Shown: in pieces, positions 17,804 through 26,471 of the stretch
Layout: each line of letters starts with the position of its first letter
How positions within the stretch are numbered: the first letter of the stretch is position 1
Assembly: GCF_963677565.1 (NCBI RefSeq)
Contig: NZ_OY781982.1
Location: forward strand, 620,001-684,000
Direction: 5' to 3'
Origin: an uncultured Draconibacterium sp.
GTDB lineage: Bacteria; Bacteroidota; Bacteroidia; Bacteroidales; Prolixibacteraceae
Length of the DNA: 64,000 nt
Notes under the pieces: generated by a model
What the model was told of the DNA's origin: nothing
Databases searched by the model: none
Seen by the model: only the letters and a program-made list of their open reading frames with translations
Made by a program: the position numbers and the translations under genes

Positions 17804-20800
17804 TTAGTTGTTTTCTGATACTCCCCAGTTTTTGTTCGGTTGGTCTCCCATTTCCAGTTCCAGTTGACCACCTTTTAATAATTCGGAAGCCGGAAATAAA
17901 AAGCTGTTTAACGCTTTTCCGTTCAGTCGGGCACTTTGTACATACTTATTTTTTCGGGATGCATTTTTTGCACTAATTTGGAACGTCTGTCCCCGGCCGT
18001 AACGTTCGCCCAGATCAATAACGATCTTTTCGTACAAAGGACTGGCAATTTCATAAACAGGCTCTGCTCTGCAACCGCCATCAGTCTGAAACAAGCCAAT
18101 GGAAGCCATTACCAACCAGGCACTCATTTGCCCCTGATCCTCATCGCCGAGATAGGCATTTGCGGTACCCGTTCCGTAATATTTTTCGATAATCGAACGG
18201 CTCCAATGCTGAGTTAACCAAGGTTTTCCAACCCAGTTAAAAAGAAATGCAAAGTGCATCGACTGCTGATTTCCCTGAACAACCGGATAATCCCAATACT
18301 GATCGTTTGGCGCATTGTATCGCAAAAGTTCGCTGGCTTTGAAGCCCCAATTCAGGCGTTCAACAAATTTATCGGCACCAATAAGTTTTGCCAGTTCAGG
18401 CACATCTTGTGGCACAAAGTAACTCAGTTGCCAGGCATTTCCTTCTACATAATGATGATTGCGGCCGGTTTGAAACGGATCAAACGGGTCTTCAAAATCG
18501 CCCGTGCTATCCCGCATTTGCGCATAACCGGTTTCTGTATTGAAAGCGTTTTTCCACCAGCTCCCACGGTCGCTAAAAACCTGATAATCCTTTTCTTTCC
18601 CTAAAGCTTTTGCAAACTGCCCCAGGCACCAATCGTCATACGAATATTCCAAAGTATTGGAGAATCGCCCTAAGTCGGAAGGCACATATTTATATTTCAG
18701 ATATGCCACAAGATCGCGGTTTCCGGCAAAGCCACCGGCTACCTGTGTTGCAGGTGTGGTTTGCATTTTTTTCATCGCTTCAAAAGCTTTTTCTGAATCG
18801 AAATCGCGAATCCCCATTTGCCATGCCGATACCATTTGCGGAATTTCGTGCTCAGCAACCATAACCGGGATGTATTCCATTCCTGCGGGTCCTTTTGCCA
18901 GCCAGCCATTCACTTCATATAAAGCCAATTGCGAGTTTACCCATTTTGACGACCACTCGGGCGTTACCAGGTTCCAGAATTGATTTAAATTCCAGAAGGT
19001 ATTCCAAAAGGCATCGCAGCCCAATGCCAGGTGATTTGGATTCGAGAATTTTTGTTTTGTCTCGTCCGGTGCAATCCATTCGCCGTTTACATCGCTCCAG
19101 GTATTTCGGCACATTGAGCGATAAAAGTTGCTGTAAAAACGAACTTTTTCCAAACGATTATCAGTTTCTATTTGAATGCGCGACAAATAATCGTTCCAAA
19201 CATTTTTTTGATTTTCCACAACCGCCTCGTAAATCCAACCAAACGGTTTGGTAATTTCTGTTTCAAGATTTTCTGCAGCATTTTCAATACTTACCAGCGA
19301 AATGCCGGACCGCACCTGAACAACATTCGATTTTTTTGTATCGAACTCCACATATACACCGGCATCTTTCAAATCATTCCCGGAAATAACTTTCGAGTCG
19401 AAAATTTCGTCGTCCTTCCAACCACCAATTTTCTTAATCGGCTGATCGAACTCAATTACAAAATTGACTGTGTATTCCTGATCAGCGTCGTTACTCCAAA
19501 CAGTTGGCCTCGGCGATATCTGGTGACTTCTCCCCTCAATACGGGTTGTATTCACCTGCTTAATTTCCACCTCTTTCAGCAAATAGTCATATTCTGCCGG
19601 AATGTGCAGATCGATCATCACTCGTCCGTCCTGTTCCTTTGGGAAAGTGTAGCGCTGAAAACTACAGCGTGTGGTGGCCGTAACTTCTGCTTCTATTTTT
19701 GTGTCCGAAAGAACTACCTTGTAATAGCCAAGTGGCGATACTTCAGTGGACTTATCAATGCGCGAACGATAGCCTGAATCCGGCTGAAACTGGTCGCCCA
19801 CCTGAATTTGAAGCGTGCCATTGGTAGGCATCATTCCCAATCCGGCCATTGTCCATTCGTGAATATGACTAAAACAACCGATGGATTCGAAAGTAGGCTG
19901 GTAACCGGCCTGCCACCCCGAATTCTGATTATCGGGGCTGATTTTTACCATACTAAATGGCATCCACGGACCAGGAGCAATCATCCAACGCGAATGCGCC
20001 GTGCCGATTCTTGTATCAACATAATCTGCCAATGTTTGTAAATGCTGCGGTGCCCGCATTATCTCGCCCGACTGAACCACTTCACCATCAATTAATATTT
20101 TATAACTACTTCGCTTTTCTTTAGAAACCGCCGGCATGGGAACTTCTAATTGGTATCGCCCGGTATCCAGCCGGGTTGTGTAAATCGCCTGATCATCCAA
20201 AAACACTTCTAAAACAGGAGATCCGGAAAAATGCTCCAAATCAACCAGCAACGGCTGAAAGTTGGTATTCTCTTTTTCTATTTCGTAATCTGTGGGTTCC
20301 ACATTCCTCACAAAACCTGCCTTATTTTCATAAAGCACCACTCCTTTCGGGCCTTCCATTTTTAAGGCATCAAAAACAATCCACGAACCTTCTAATATGG
20401 TTATCGTTACGCAGTTTCCACCATTTTTTATGATTCCTTCATCAACCGGGATTTCCAGAATATTTTCTGCTCCTGCCTCAACGTCGCCATTGATCGATTC
20501 GTTTGATTTTCCTTTTAGAAGAAATTTAGACGACTGATCGTTTATTGTAACCTTCACCAACGACTTATCCGGATTCGAATCAATCAAATCGATAACCAAT
20601 TTCCATTCTCCGGCAGGCAAGTCTTTTATACCAAACAAAATATTTATTTCGTGCGTACGCCAGCCTGCTGTTCCCCAGGTTCCGCCCCAAGTATCATCCG
20701 GTCCCGGCAACACATATGCGAAATCAGTTTTGGGAGATGATTTACCAACTAAATAATAACGGTCTTCATACCCGAAATCCTTACTCAAAAAATTCTTGTA

Positions 20801-20929
20801 ATCCGATGGCCCGAGAGCAAGATCTGCTGCAGAATTGTTGTTTGTCCCTATTTCCCAAACAACTTCAGCCGAAACATTCCCATTCAAGAAAAACAGAATC
20901 CCCAGAAAACATTTAAGTAATTTGTACAT
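17804..20929 (-). CDS. GH92 exo-alpha-mannosidase with N-terminal carbohydrate-binding-like domains
   Basis: 1041 residues with a signal peptide ending NVSAE. Residues about 75-200 resemble the jelly-roll domain at the C-terminus of PL4 rhamnogalacturonan lyases (LPAGEWKLVIDLIDSNPD, VKVTINDQSS, NGGNCVTITI). Another beta domain follows, and the GH92 module begins near residue 300 (VDTRIGTAHSRWMIAPGPW) and ends with GDEDQGQMSAWLVMASIGL (DEDQGQ at 929-934). It is the first gene of the GntR-linked mannan arm. It differs clearly from the 777-residue GH92 downstream, so the two probably cleave different linkages. The GH92 assignment is strong; the role of the N-terminal domains is unknown. Confidence 0.9.
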   Translation of the reverse strand: MYKLLKCFLGILFFLNGNVSAEVVWEIGTNNNSAADLALGPSDYKNFLSKDFGYEDRYYLVGKSSPKTDFAYVLPGPDDTWGGTWGTAGWRTHEINILFGIKDLPAGEWKLVIDLIDSNPDKSLVKVTINDQSSKFLLKGKSNESINGDVEAGAENILEIPVDEGIIKNGGNCVTITILEGSWIVFDALKMEGPKGVVLYENKAGFVRNVEPTDYEIEKENTNFQPLLVDLEHFSGSPVLEVFLDDQAIYTTRLDTGRYQLEVPMPAVSKEKRSSYKILIDGEVVQSGEIMRAPQHLQTLADYVDTRIGTAHSRWMIAPGPWMPFSMVKISPDNQNSGWQAGYQPTFESIGCFSHIHEWTMAGLGMMPTNGTLQIQVGDQFQPDSGYRSRIDKSTEVSPLGYYKVVLSDTKIEAEVTATTRCSFQRYTFPKEQDGRVMIDLHIPAEYDYLLKEVEIKQVNTTRIEGRSHQISPRPTVWSNDADQEYTVNFVIEFDQPIKKIGGWKDDEIFDSKVISGNDLKDAGVYVEFDTKKSNVVQVRSGISLVSIENAAENLETEITKPFGWIYEAVVENQKNVWNDYLSRIQIETDNRLEKVRFYSNFYRSMCRNTWSDVNGEWIAPDETKQKFSNPNHLALGCDAFWNTFWNLNQFWNLVTPEWSSKWVNSQLALYEVNGWLAKGPAGMEYIPVMVAEHEIPQMVSAWQMGIRDFDSEKAFEAMKKMQTTPATQVAGGFAGNRDLVAYLKYKYVPSDLGRFSNTLEYSYDDWCLGQFAKALGKEKDYQVFSDRGSWWKNAFNTETGYAQMRDSTGDFEDPFDPFQTGRNHHYVEGNAWQLSYFVPQDVPELAKLIGADKFVERLNWGFKASELLRYNAPNDQYWDYPVVQGNQQSMHFAFLFNWVGKPWLTQHWSRSIIEKYYGTGTANAYLGDEDQGQMSAWLVMASIGLFQTDGGCRAEPVYEIASPLYEKIVIDLGERYGRGQTFQISAKNASRKNKYVQSARLNGKALNSFLFPASELLKGGQLELEMGDQPNKNWGVSENN

Positions 20930-21060
20930 ATTGGTTTAGATTAAAATGGCTGACTTCCTCAAAACTACAAGTTACCACATTCCGTCGTTTTATATGACCT
21001 TAAATGAACAAGTAACTTACAAATGCGAAATCCATTTGTTCATACATTTAATTTCTTGTG

Positions 21061-21068
21061 CAAACATA
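21061..21068 (-). promoter_or_regulatory. -7 box of the GH92-to-MFS operon
   Basis: The minus strand reads TATGTTTG, a full match to TAnnTTTG, about 130 bases before the GH92 start at 20929. The expected -33 position falls at about 21088-21091, inside the palindrome described next. Confidence 0.55.
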
Positions 21069-21087
21069 TATATATTTTCTAAAACTT

Positions 21088-21109
21088 AAAATATAAAGGA
21101 ATATATTTT
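21088..21109. promoter_or_regulatory. Candidate GntR operator palindrome
   Basis: A perfect 8-bp inverted repeat, AAAATATA and TATATTTT, separated by AAGGAA. It covers the -33 positions of both divergent promoters (21061-21068 minus, 21128-21135 plus), the place expected for a regulator that controls its own gene and the mannosidase operon. AT-richness raises the chance of a coincidental palindrome. Confidence 0.45.
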
Positions 21110-21127
21110 ATTTTATCGTGTTTAGCG

Positions 21128-21135
21128 TATCTTTG
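21128..21135 (+). promoter_or_regulatory. -7 box of the GntR regulator gene
   Basis: TATCTTTG matches TAnnTTTG and lies 22 bases before the chosen ATG at 21157. The alternative ATG at 21118 is upstream of this box. Confidence 0.55.
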
Positions 21136-21156
21136 AGCGCAGATAAATGTATAAAC

Positions 21157-21888
21157 ATGAAGTTGAACATAGATCACAAAAGTCAAACGCCATTACATAG
21201 TCAGGTTGAAATGCTTCTTCGCGAAATGATTCAACAGGAGGAATATCAAAAGGGGAAATTGCTTCCGAACGAAGTCGACCTGTCGAAACAACTTAATATT
21301 TCGAGAAATACTTTACGCCAGGCAATTAACAAATTGGTTTTCGAAGGATTACTGGTTCGAAAAAAAGGATATGGCACAAAGGTGGCTGCGAAAGGAATAT
21401 CGGGGCGGGCAAAAAACTGGTATAGTTTTTCACAGGAAATGCAGGCAATGGGAATTCAAGTTCAGAATTTTGAACTTCATATAAGTTGGCAAACGGCCAG
21501 TAAAGAAGTGAGTTCCTTTTTCAATTTGGAGCCCGACCAACAAGTGCTGACTTTAGAACGGTTGCGCGGAAAAAAAGACTTTCCATTTGTTTACTTCATA
21601 TCCTATTTTAATCCGGAATTAGGTATCAGCAGTGATGAGAATTTTACGAATCCGCTGTATGAGATTTTGGAAAAAAAATACAACGTTAAAGCATCACTCT
21701 CGTACGAAGAAATAAGCGCCATAAAAGCAACACCTTTTTTGTGCAAAAAGCTAAATATTCCGAACGAGGATCCGGTTCTGTTTCGACGCCGTTTGGTGTA
21801 CGACGAGAATAAACGCCCAATCGAGTTCAACCTGGGATATTACCGGGGCGATAGTTTTGTATTTTCGGTGGAGAGTGAGCGCAAGTAA
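21157..21888 (+). CDS. GntR-family (HutC/UTRA) transcriptional regulator
   Basis: 243 residues from the ATG at 21157; the ATG at 21118 is rejected because the promoter box lies after it. The N-terminal winged helix-turn-helix reads PLHSQVEMLLREMI, LPNEVDLSKQLNISRNTLRQ and INKLVFEGLLVRKKGYGT. The C-terminal UTRA ligand domain spans about 90-243 (VLTLERLRGKKDFPFVYF, RRRLVYDENKRPIEF). UTRA regulators typically sense phosphorylated sugars or similar small ligands. It is divergent from the GH92-to-MFS operon, so it most likely controls that arm in response to a mannose-derived metabolite. Repressor or activator mode is not visible. Confidence 0.9.
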   Translation: MKLNIDHKSQTPLHSQVEMLLREMIQQEEYQKGKLLPNEVDLSKQLNISRNTLRQAINKLVFEGLLVRKKGYGTKVAAKGISGRAKNWYSFSQEMQAMGIQVQNFELHISWQTASKEVSSFFNLEPDQQVLTLERLRGKKDFPFVYFISYFNPELGISSDENFTNPLYEILEKKYNVKASLSYEEISAIKATPFLCKKLNIPNEDPVLFRRRLVYDENKRPIEFNLGYYRGDSFVFSVESERK

Positions 21889-21941
21889 ACATTTTGCTCG
21901 AGATCGAGAAAACATTTCATTTGCCGCATGATAAAACAAAA

Positions 21942-21970
21942 GAATCTTCGGAAATAAATTCCGAAGATTC
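21942..21970 (-). terminator. Intrinsic terminator at the end of PUL2
   Basis: A perfect 12-bp stem (21942-21953 with 21959-21970) and a 5-base loop, followed on the minus strand by TTTTGTTTT. It lies between the stop codons of the convergent GntR gene and the GH2 gene and may work in both directions, though the T-run favours minus. Confidence 0.8.
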
Positions 21971-22043
21971 CGATCAAATCAAATTGATTTCTAACTAAAA
22001 CGAATCGACTATTCCAATCTATTCGAATCTGAACCTATAAAAA

Positions 22044-23858
22044 CTATTTTTCGTTCAAAACCTTGCACACCTTTTGGTTGATCTGACGAACACGATTCTC
22101 ATCCAGTTTAATCACCTTTCGGTCGTAGGTCATTAAACCATTTACTTCACCCTCAACATCGGTGGTTTGCGTATATACTGCAGCAGAAAAACCGCTTTTA
22201 GCCATTTTATAAAGCTCCTCGGCGTATTCCACATATTTATCGGTTACGTCTTTTGAGTTTTTAAACTGAACATAACCCCAGTTACGGTCGGTGGCCCAAA
22301 GATGGCCTTCAAGAGCCAGGCCAATTCCACCATACTCTCCTAAAACAGTAGCCCGGCTTCCGTCGTACAAATACATTTCCGGCCCCGGGTAATTGTGCAG
22401 GTCTAACATATCGCCAACACGGTAATGGTTTCCACCACTGGCTGGATTCACCAAACGACTTGGATCAAGCGATTTTGTCCACTCCACGATCTCTTCGGTT
22501 TTAAACTGTCCCCAGGCTTCGTTAAACGGCACCCAGCACACTACAGAAGGATTCGACATGTGTTCGTTCATGATTTCCTGCCATTCAGTACGGTAATTGG
22601 CTTCTGATTCAGGAGAACGTTTGTTCTCTGTTCCATCAAAATATTTACGGTTTTGCCACTGTGGTGAACGGTCGCCATTTGGCATATCCTGCCAAACTAA
22701 AATCCCCATTTCATCGCAATGAGTGTACCAACGAGCTGGCTCAACTTTTACGTGTTTACGTATCATGTTAAAACCGAAATCCTTCGTTTTTTGGATATCA
22801 AATTTCAAAGCCTCATCAGATGGAGCAGTATATAATCCATCAGGCCACCAGCCTTGATCGAGCGGACCAAACTGGAAATAATCTTTGTTATTCAGTTGCA
22901 GGCGTACAATTCCGTTTTCATCGCGTTTGCTTGAAACTTTACGCATGGCAGCGTAGCTTTCAACTGCGTCAACCGTTTTCCCATTGCTGATAAGTTTCAC
23001 TTCCAGGTCGTAAAGATATGGAGTTTCAGGACTCCATAATTTGGCATTTGGAACGGCCAGTTGAACTGATTGTCCGGCAACAGCTTTTCCACTTGAAACG
23101 ACACTATTTCCATCTTTAAGAACCACTTCGTAAACATCACCCACACCGGCACCACAAACTGAAGTATTTACCTTCAGGCTTCCGTTGTCGATATTTGGAA
23201 TTGCAACAACATCTGTAATGTGTTTCTCGTTTACAGGCTCGAGCCAGACTGTTTGCCAGATTCCGGTAACCGGAGTATACCAAATTCCCTCGGGGCGACT
23301 TACCTGTTTTCCGCGAGGCTGGTAACCTCTGTCTGAAGGATCCCAAACTTTTACCACAAGGTTTTGCTCTCCCGACTTAGTTATAAATGGAGTTACATTA
23401 AATGCAAAGGCATCATAACCACCTTTGTGCGACCCTATTTTTATGTCATTAATCCAAACCTCTGCTTTCCAATCCACGGCACCAAAATGCAGCAATACCT
23501 TTTTACCTTTCCATGCTGAAGGAACTGTAAAAGTGCGCTGATACCATAACTCCTTTGTTTCGCCAACAGTTTTCTGAACACCTGACAAACTTGATTCTAC
23601 CGCAAAAGGAACAAGAATCTCACCATCAAATTGTGCTGGTTGTGTTTGCCCTGCATCGGTTATGGCATAATTCCATAGACCATTCAGATTCTTCCAGTCG
23701 GCACGCTCCATTAGAGGTCGCGGATATTCTGGCAACACATTATTTACATCAATTTTTTCGGCCCATGCGGTTTTAATTTTGTCGCCCGCCGGCTTCCACT
23801 GAGCAACACTGGTTATCGCACTCAGTACAAAAAACAGAACAATAAATCTTAATTTCAT
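22044..23858 (-). CDS. GH2 family glycoside hydrolase
   Basis: 604 residues with a signal peptide ending TSVAQ. The N-terminal sugar-binding jelly roll (WYQRTFTVPSAWKGKKVLLH), the immunoglobulin-like middle domain and the TIM barrel are in normal GH2 order. The acid/base is Glu447 in WVPFNEAWG and the nucleophile Glu508 in VLGEYGG. GH2 includes beta-galactosidase, beta-glucuronidase, beta-mannosidase and alpha-L-arabinopyranosidase activities, and the sequence does not tell which. It is the last gene of the PUL2 operon, 36 bases after a GH43 gene. In an arabinose/rhamnose glycan locus, beta-galactosidase or beta-glucuronidase would make sense, but that is a guess. Confidence 0.9.
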   Translation of the reverse strand: MKLRFIVLFFVLSAITSVAQWKPAGDKIKTAWAEKIDVNNVLPEYPRPLMERADWKNLNGLWNYAITDAGQTQPAQFDGEILVPFAVESSLSGVQKTVGETKELWYQRTFTVPSAWKGKKVLLHFGAVDWKAEVWINDIKIGSHKGGYDAFAFNVTPFITKSGEQNLVVKVWDPSDRGYQPRGKQVSRPEGIWYTPVTGIWQTVWLEPVNEKHITDVVAIPNIDNGSLKVNTSVCGAGVGDVYEVVLKDGNSVVSSGKAVAGQSVQLAVPNAKLWSPETPYLYDLEVKLISNGKTVDAVESYAAMRKVSSKRDENGIVRLQLNNKDYFQFGPLDQGWWPDGLYTAPSDEALKFDIQKTKDFGFNMIRKHVKVEPARWYTHCDEMGILVWQDMPNGDRSPQWQNRKYFDGTENKRSPESEANYRTEWQEIMNEHMSNPSVVCWVPFNEAWGQFKTEEIVEWTKSLDPSRLVNPASGGNHYRVGDMLDLHNYPGPEMYLYDGSRATVLGEYGGIGLALEGHLWATDRNWGYVQFKNSKDVTDKYVEYAEELYKMAKSGFSAAVYTQTTDVEGEVNGLMTYDRKVIKLDENRVRQINQKVCKVLNEK

Positions 23859-23894
23859 TTATAAAATATTAATTGGTTTATATAATTTTCGTAA

Positions 23895-24887
23895 TTATTT
23901 TAATGGTCTTTTTGACACTCCTTCGAAAGTAATTTTCACCGGTTTAATAAAGCCGTCTTCATCAAAGTACATACGATCAATGCAGGTTTCGCGGTGGTTT
24001 CCATCGGTTTCTCCTAATGGGCGACGATGGTAAACGATGTAATACTCATCGGTTCCGTGAACATGAATTACAGAATGATGTCCGGCGCCTGTAGCTACAT
24101 TTGGATCCTGTTTCAAAATCTTTCCAACGCGTTCAAAAGGTCCAAATGGCGAATCGGCAATAGCATATGCAACGCTATAATCCGGGCCGGTCCAGCCACC
24201 TTCGCTCCACATAAAATAATACTTTCCGTTACGGATAAACATAAACGGACCCTCCACATAACCTTCGGGCGTAACTTCTTTGAAGATTTCACCATCTTCA
24301 AAAGGAACAAAACCTGTAAAATCGTCCTTTAGCTTAGCAACGTTACAATGACGCCAGCCACCATAAAACATGTAATACTGACCATCTTTATCGTGAAAAA
24401 CAAACTGGTCGATGGGTTGTGCTCCGTTATAAAATTTATCAATTAGCGGTTTCCCGAGGTAGTCTTTAAACGGCCCTCCCGGAGTATCGGCAACACCAAT
24501 TCCAATTCCTCCTTCTTCCTCATCGCTTTGAATATCATTAGCTGCAAAAAACAGGAAATATTTTCTGCCTTTTTCAATAATGGCCGGTGCCCACATGGCA
24601 CGCCACGCCCACTTTACTTCTGTAGTATCGATAATTCGCTCGTGCTTTTCCCAGGTTACAAGGTCTTTCGATGAGAAAGCATCCATAAAAACCTGTTCGT
24701 TGTATGGTGCCGAATAAGTTGGATAAATCCAGTATTCATCGCCAAACACAATTCCTTCAGGATCGGCATACCAGCCTTCAAACACCGGATTATGATTATT
24801 GCCTGTTCTTTTTTGAGCTGTAGTGTTCAAAAACAGTACTAAAAAACAGGAAATAAGTAAAAAACTTGAAATTCTACGGATTGTCAT
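23895..24887 (-). CDS. GH43 five-bladed propeller glycosidase
   Basis: 330 residues with a cleavable signal peptide ending NTTAQ. The GH43 triad is readable: Asp42 in GWYADPEG, Asp160 in AQPIDQFVF and Glu212 in YVEGPFMF. No extra domain follows the propeller. GH43 enzymes are mostly alpha-L-arabinofuranosidases, endo-arabinanases or beta-xylosidases; the C-terminal GAGHHSVIHVHG stretch is usual for exo-acting members. It lies 8 bases downstream of another GH43 gene, and GH127 is close by, which argues for arabinose-containing side chains. Confidence 0.9.
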   Translation of the reverse strand: MTIRRISSFLLISCFLVLFLNTTAQKRTGNNHNPVFEGWYADPEGIVFGDEYWIYPTYSAPYNEQVFMDAFSSKDLVTWEKHERIIDTTEVKWAWRAMWAPAIIEKGRKYFLFFAANDIQSDEEEGGIGIGVADTPGGPFKDYLGKPLIDKFYNGAQPIDQFVFHDKDGQYYMFYGGWRHCNVAKLKDDFTGFVPFEDGEIFKEVTPEGYVEGPFMFIRNGKYYFMWSEGGWTGPDYSVAYAIADSPFGPFERVGKILKQDPNVATGAGHHSVIHVHGTDEYYIVYHRRPLGETDGNHRETCIDRMYFDEDGFIKPVKITFEGVSKRPLK

Positions 24888-24895
24888 AATATTAG

Positions 24896-26455
24896 CTATT
24901 TGTAATTATATTTAATCTTTAAAGATGAAAAACGGGAAGTGTTTTTGCTGTTTCCATAGGTAACAAAGCCAACACGCGGAGCGAATCCCCATTGAGCAAG
25001 AAATGTTCCGTCAACTTGTTGTTCATTATTAACCATTACAGGAATCCAGTCTTGCCCGTTTTCCGACCAGAAAAACTGAAAATAGCGTCCTGATACGGCT
25101 TCGTACCTGAGGAACACAGAAGCAGGAGTATCTAATTTCTCCTCGGCAAGAATCTGCTCTTCACCCTTGCTTATTTGATAGAGTACTAATTTTGATTTTT
25201 CTACGGCCAGGCTCAACACATGAGCTTCGTTGCTATATATACCTATCCCGCTTCTACCTTCTTCGGGAATAACTTCAGCTGCCAGCTCATAATCTCCTGT
25301 TTCAGGTCGTAATCCAAGAAATGAGACACCGTTTTCTTGCGTATTAATAACCAATTCACCAGCATCAATTTTTGAATCAAATTTTACGCCTTTTACATCC
25401 CATTCGAAGCCGGTCAAATTTTTATCGGTTGAAAAATCGTCTGCAAATATTGAATCAATCTTTTGAACGGTATTTTCAAATGGAACGGGAGCGGTTACAG
25501 AAGCTGTACCGCCATTAAAATAAGGCCAGCCAGTTTCTTCATTCCAGAACATTTCATCAAGCATTACCTGCCTTCCAATAAATTCAAAGTCGGTGGCATT
25601 GTATGAATGATACATATAATAGTACCTTCCATCGGGTGTATTTACCAGAGTTCCGTGCCCCGTACATCGCCAGGTTTCTCCTCCTTGCAAAATAGTTTCC
25701 GGGAACTGCTCCCAGCCTTCTCTAAGATTTTTAGAACGTGCTACCATTATATGATAATCGCAACGGTTATCACAACAGCCCCCCGCCGAAGTAAACAGGT
25801 AATAATACCCATTTCTTTTTATCAAACATTGTCCCTCGTGGCCGGGGCCTTCCCAACCTTTTGTTTGATCAGTAAGTGAAAAATGTTCACCAACTAAACT
25901 TAATCCGTCTTCACTTAATTCTGAGGCTAAAATCTGAATCTCGCGGTCAGGTGTCAGTCCGTAGGCTTTCCAGGTAAAGTATAACTTACCATCGTCATCT
26001 TTAAATATAAAAGCATCAATGGCCTCGTCGCCCCACTCAACTATAATCCCCTGATCGGTAAATCCTTTGTGAATATCTGTTGTAGTTGCTACTCCAATAC
26101 AGGCAATTCCGGTATCCTTTCTTTTAGTGGTATAATACACGAAAAATGTGCCGTTGTTATAATAAAGTTCCGGTGCCCAAAAATCTTCAGACGACCAGGC
26201 AGGCGGCTCATTAAAAACAGCTCCGATACTTGTCCAGTTGATTAGATCAGTTGATTCGAACAAGGGATAAACCGAGGCAAAATCATTGGTTGTTCCCACT
26301 GCATAATATTTGTCTCCTACCCTAATAACAGAAGGATCGGGCAAATCTCCTTTAATCACCGGGTTTTTATAAAATACCTGCTCCTTTTCTTTCTGTTGCG
26401 CCGAACAAGAAAATAACACGGCAACAACAGCCAAAATGAAAATCTGTTTTATCAT
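24896..26455 (-). CDS. GH43 lipoprotein with C-terminal beta-sandwich
   Basis: 519 residues. The lipoprotein signal ends LFSC (Cys17). The GH43 propeller covers about 30-320, with Asp40 in GDLPDPSV, Asp147 in EAIDAFIF and the acid in GPGHEGQ (Glu207). Residues about 335-519 form a concanavalin-like sandwich of the beta-xylosidase C-terminal type (TGFEWDVKGVKFDSK, SVFLRYEAVSGRYFQFFWS, VGFVTYGNS). This two-domain plan is common in exo-acting alpha-L-arabinofuranosidases and beta-xylosidases of GH43. It lies between GH127 and another GH43 gene in the second block of PUL2. Confidence 0.9.
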   Translation of the reverse strand: MIKQIFILAVVAVLFSCSAQQKEKEQVFYKNPVIKGDLPDPSVIRVGDKYYAVGTTNDFASVYPLFESTDLINWTSIGAVFNEPPAWSSEDFWAPELYYNNGTFFVYYTTKRKDTGIACIGVATTTDIHKGFTDQGIIVEWGDEAIDAFIFKDDDGKLYFTWKAYGLTPDREIQILASELSEDGLSLVGEHFSLTDQTKGWEGPGHEGQCLIKRNGYYYLFTSAGGCCDNRCDYHIMVARSKNLREGWEQFPETILQGGETWRCTGHGTLVNTPDGRYYYMYHSYNATDFEFIGRQVMLDEMFWNEETGWPYFNGGTASVTAPVPFENTVQKIDSIFADDFSTDKNLTGFEWDVKGVKFDSKIDAGELVINTQENGVSFLGLRPETGDYELAAEVIPEEGRSGIGIYSNEAHVLSLAVEKSKLVLYQISKGEEQILAEEKLDTPASVFLRYEAVSGRYFQFFWSENGQDWIPVMVNNEQQVDGTFLAQWGFAPRVGFVTYGNSKNTSRFSSLKIKYNYK

Positions 26456-26471
26456 CAGTATTTATTTTAAT

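Noticed and set aside
17794..17871. Longer start for the glycosidase gene at 16519
   Set aside because: It overlaps the end of the upstream GH92 gene and hides the lipoprotein signal that begins at 17793.
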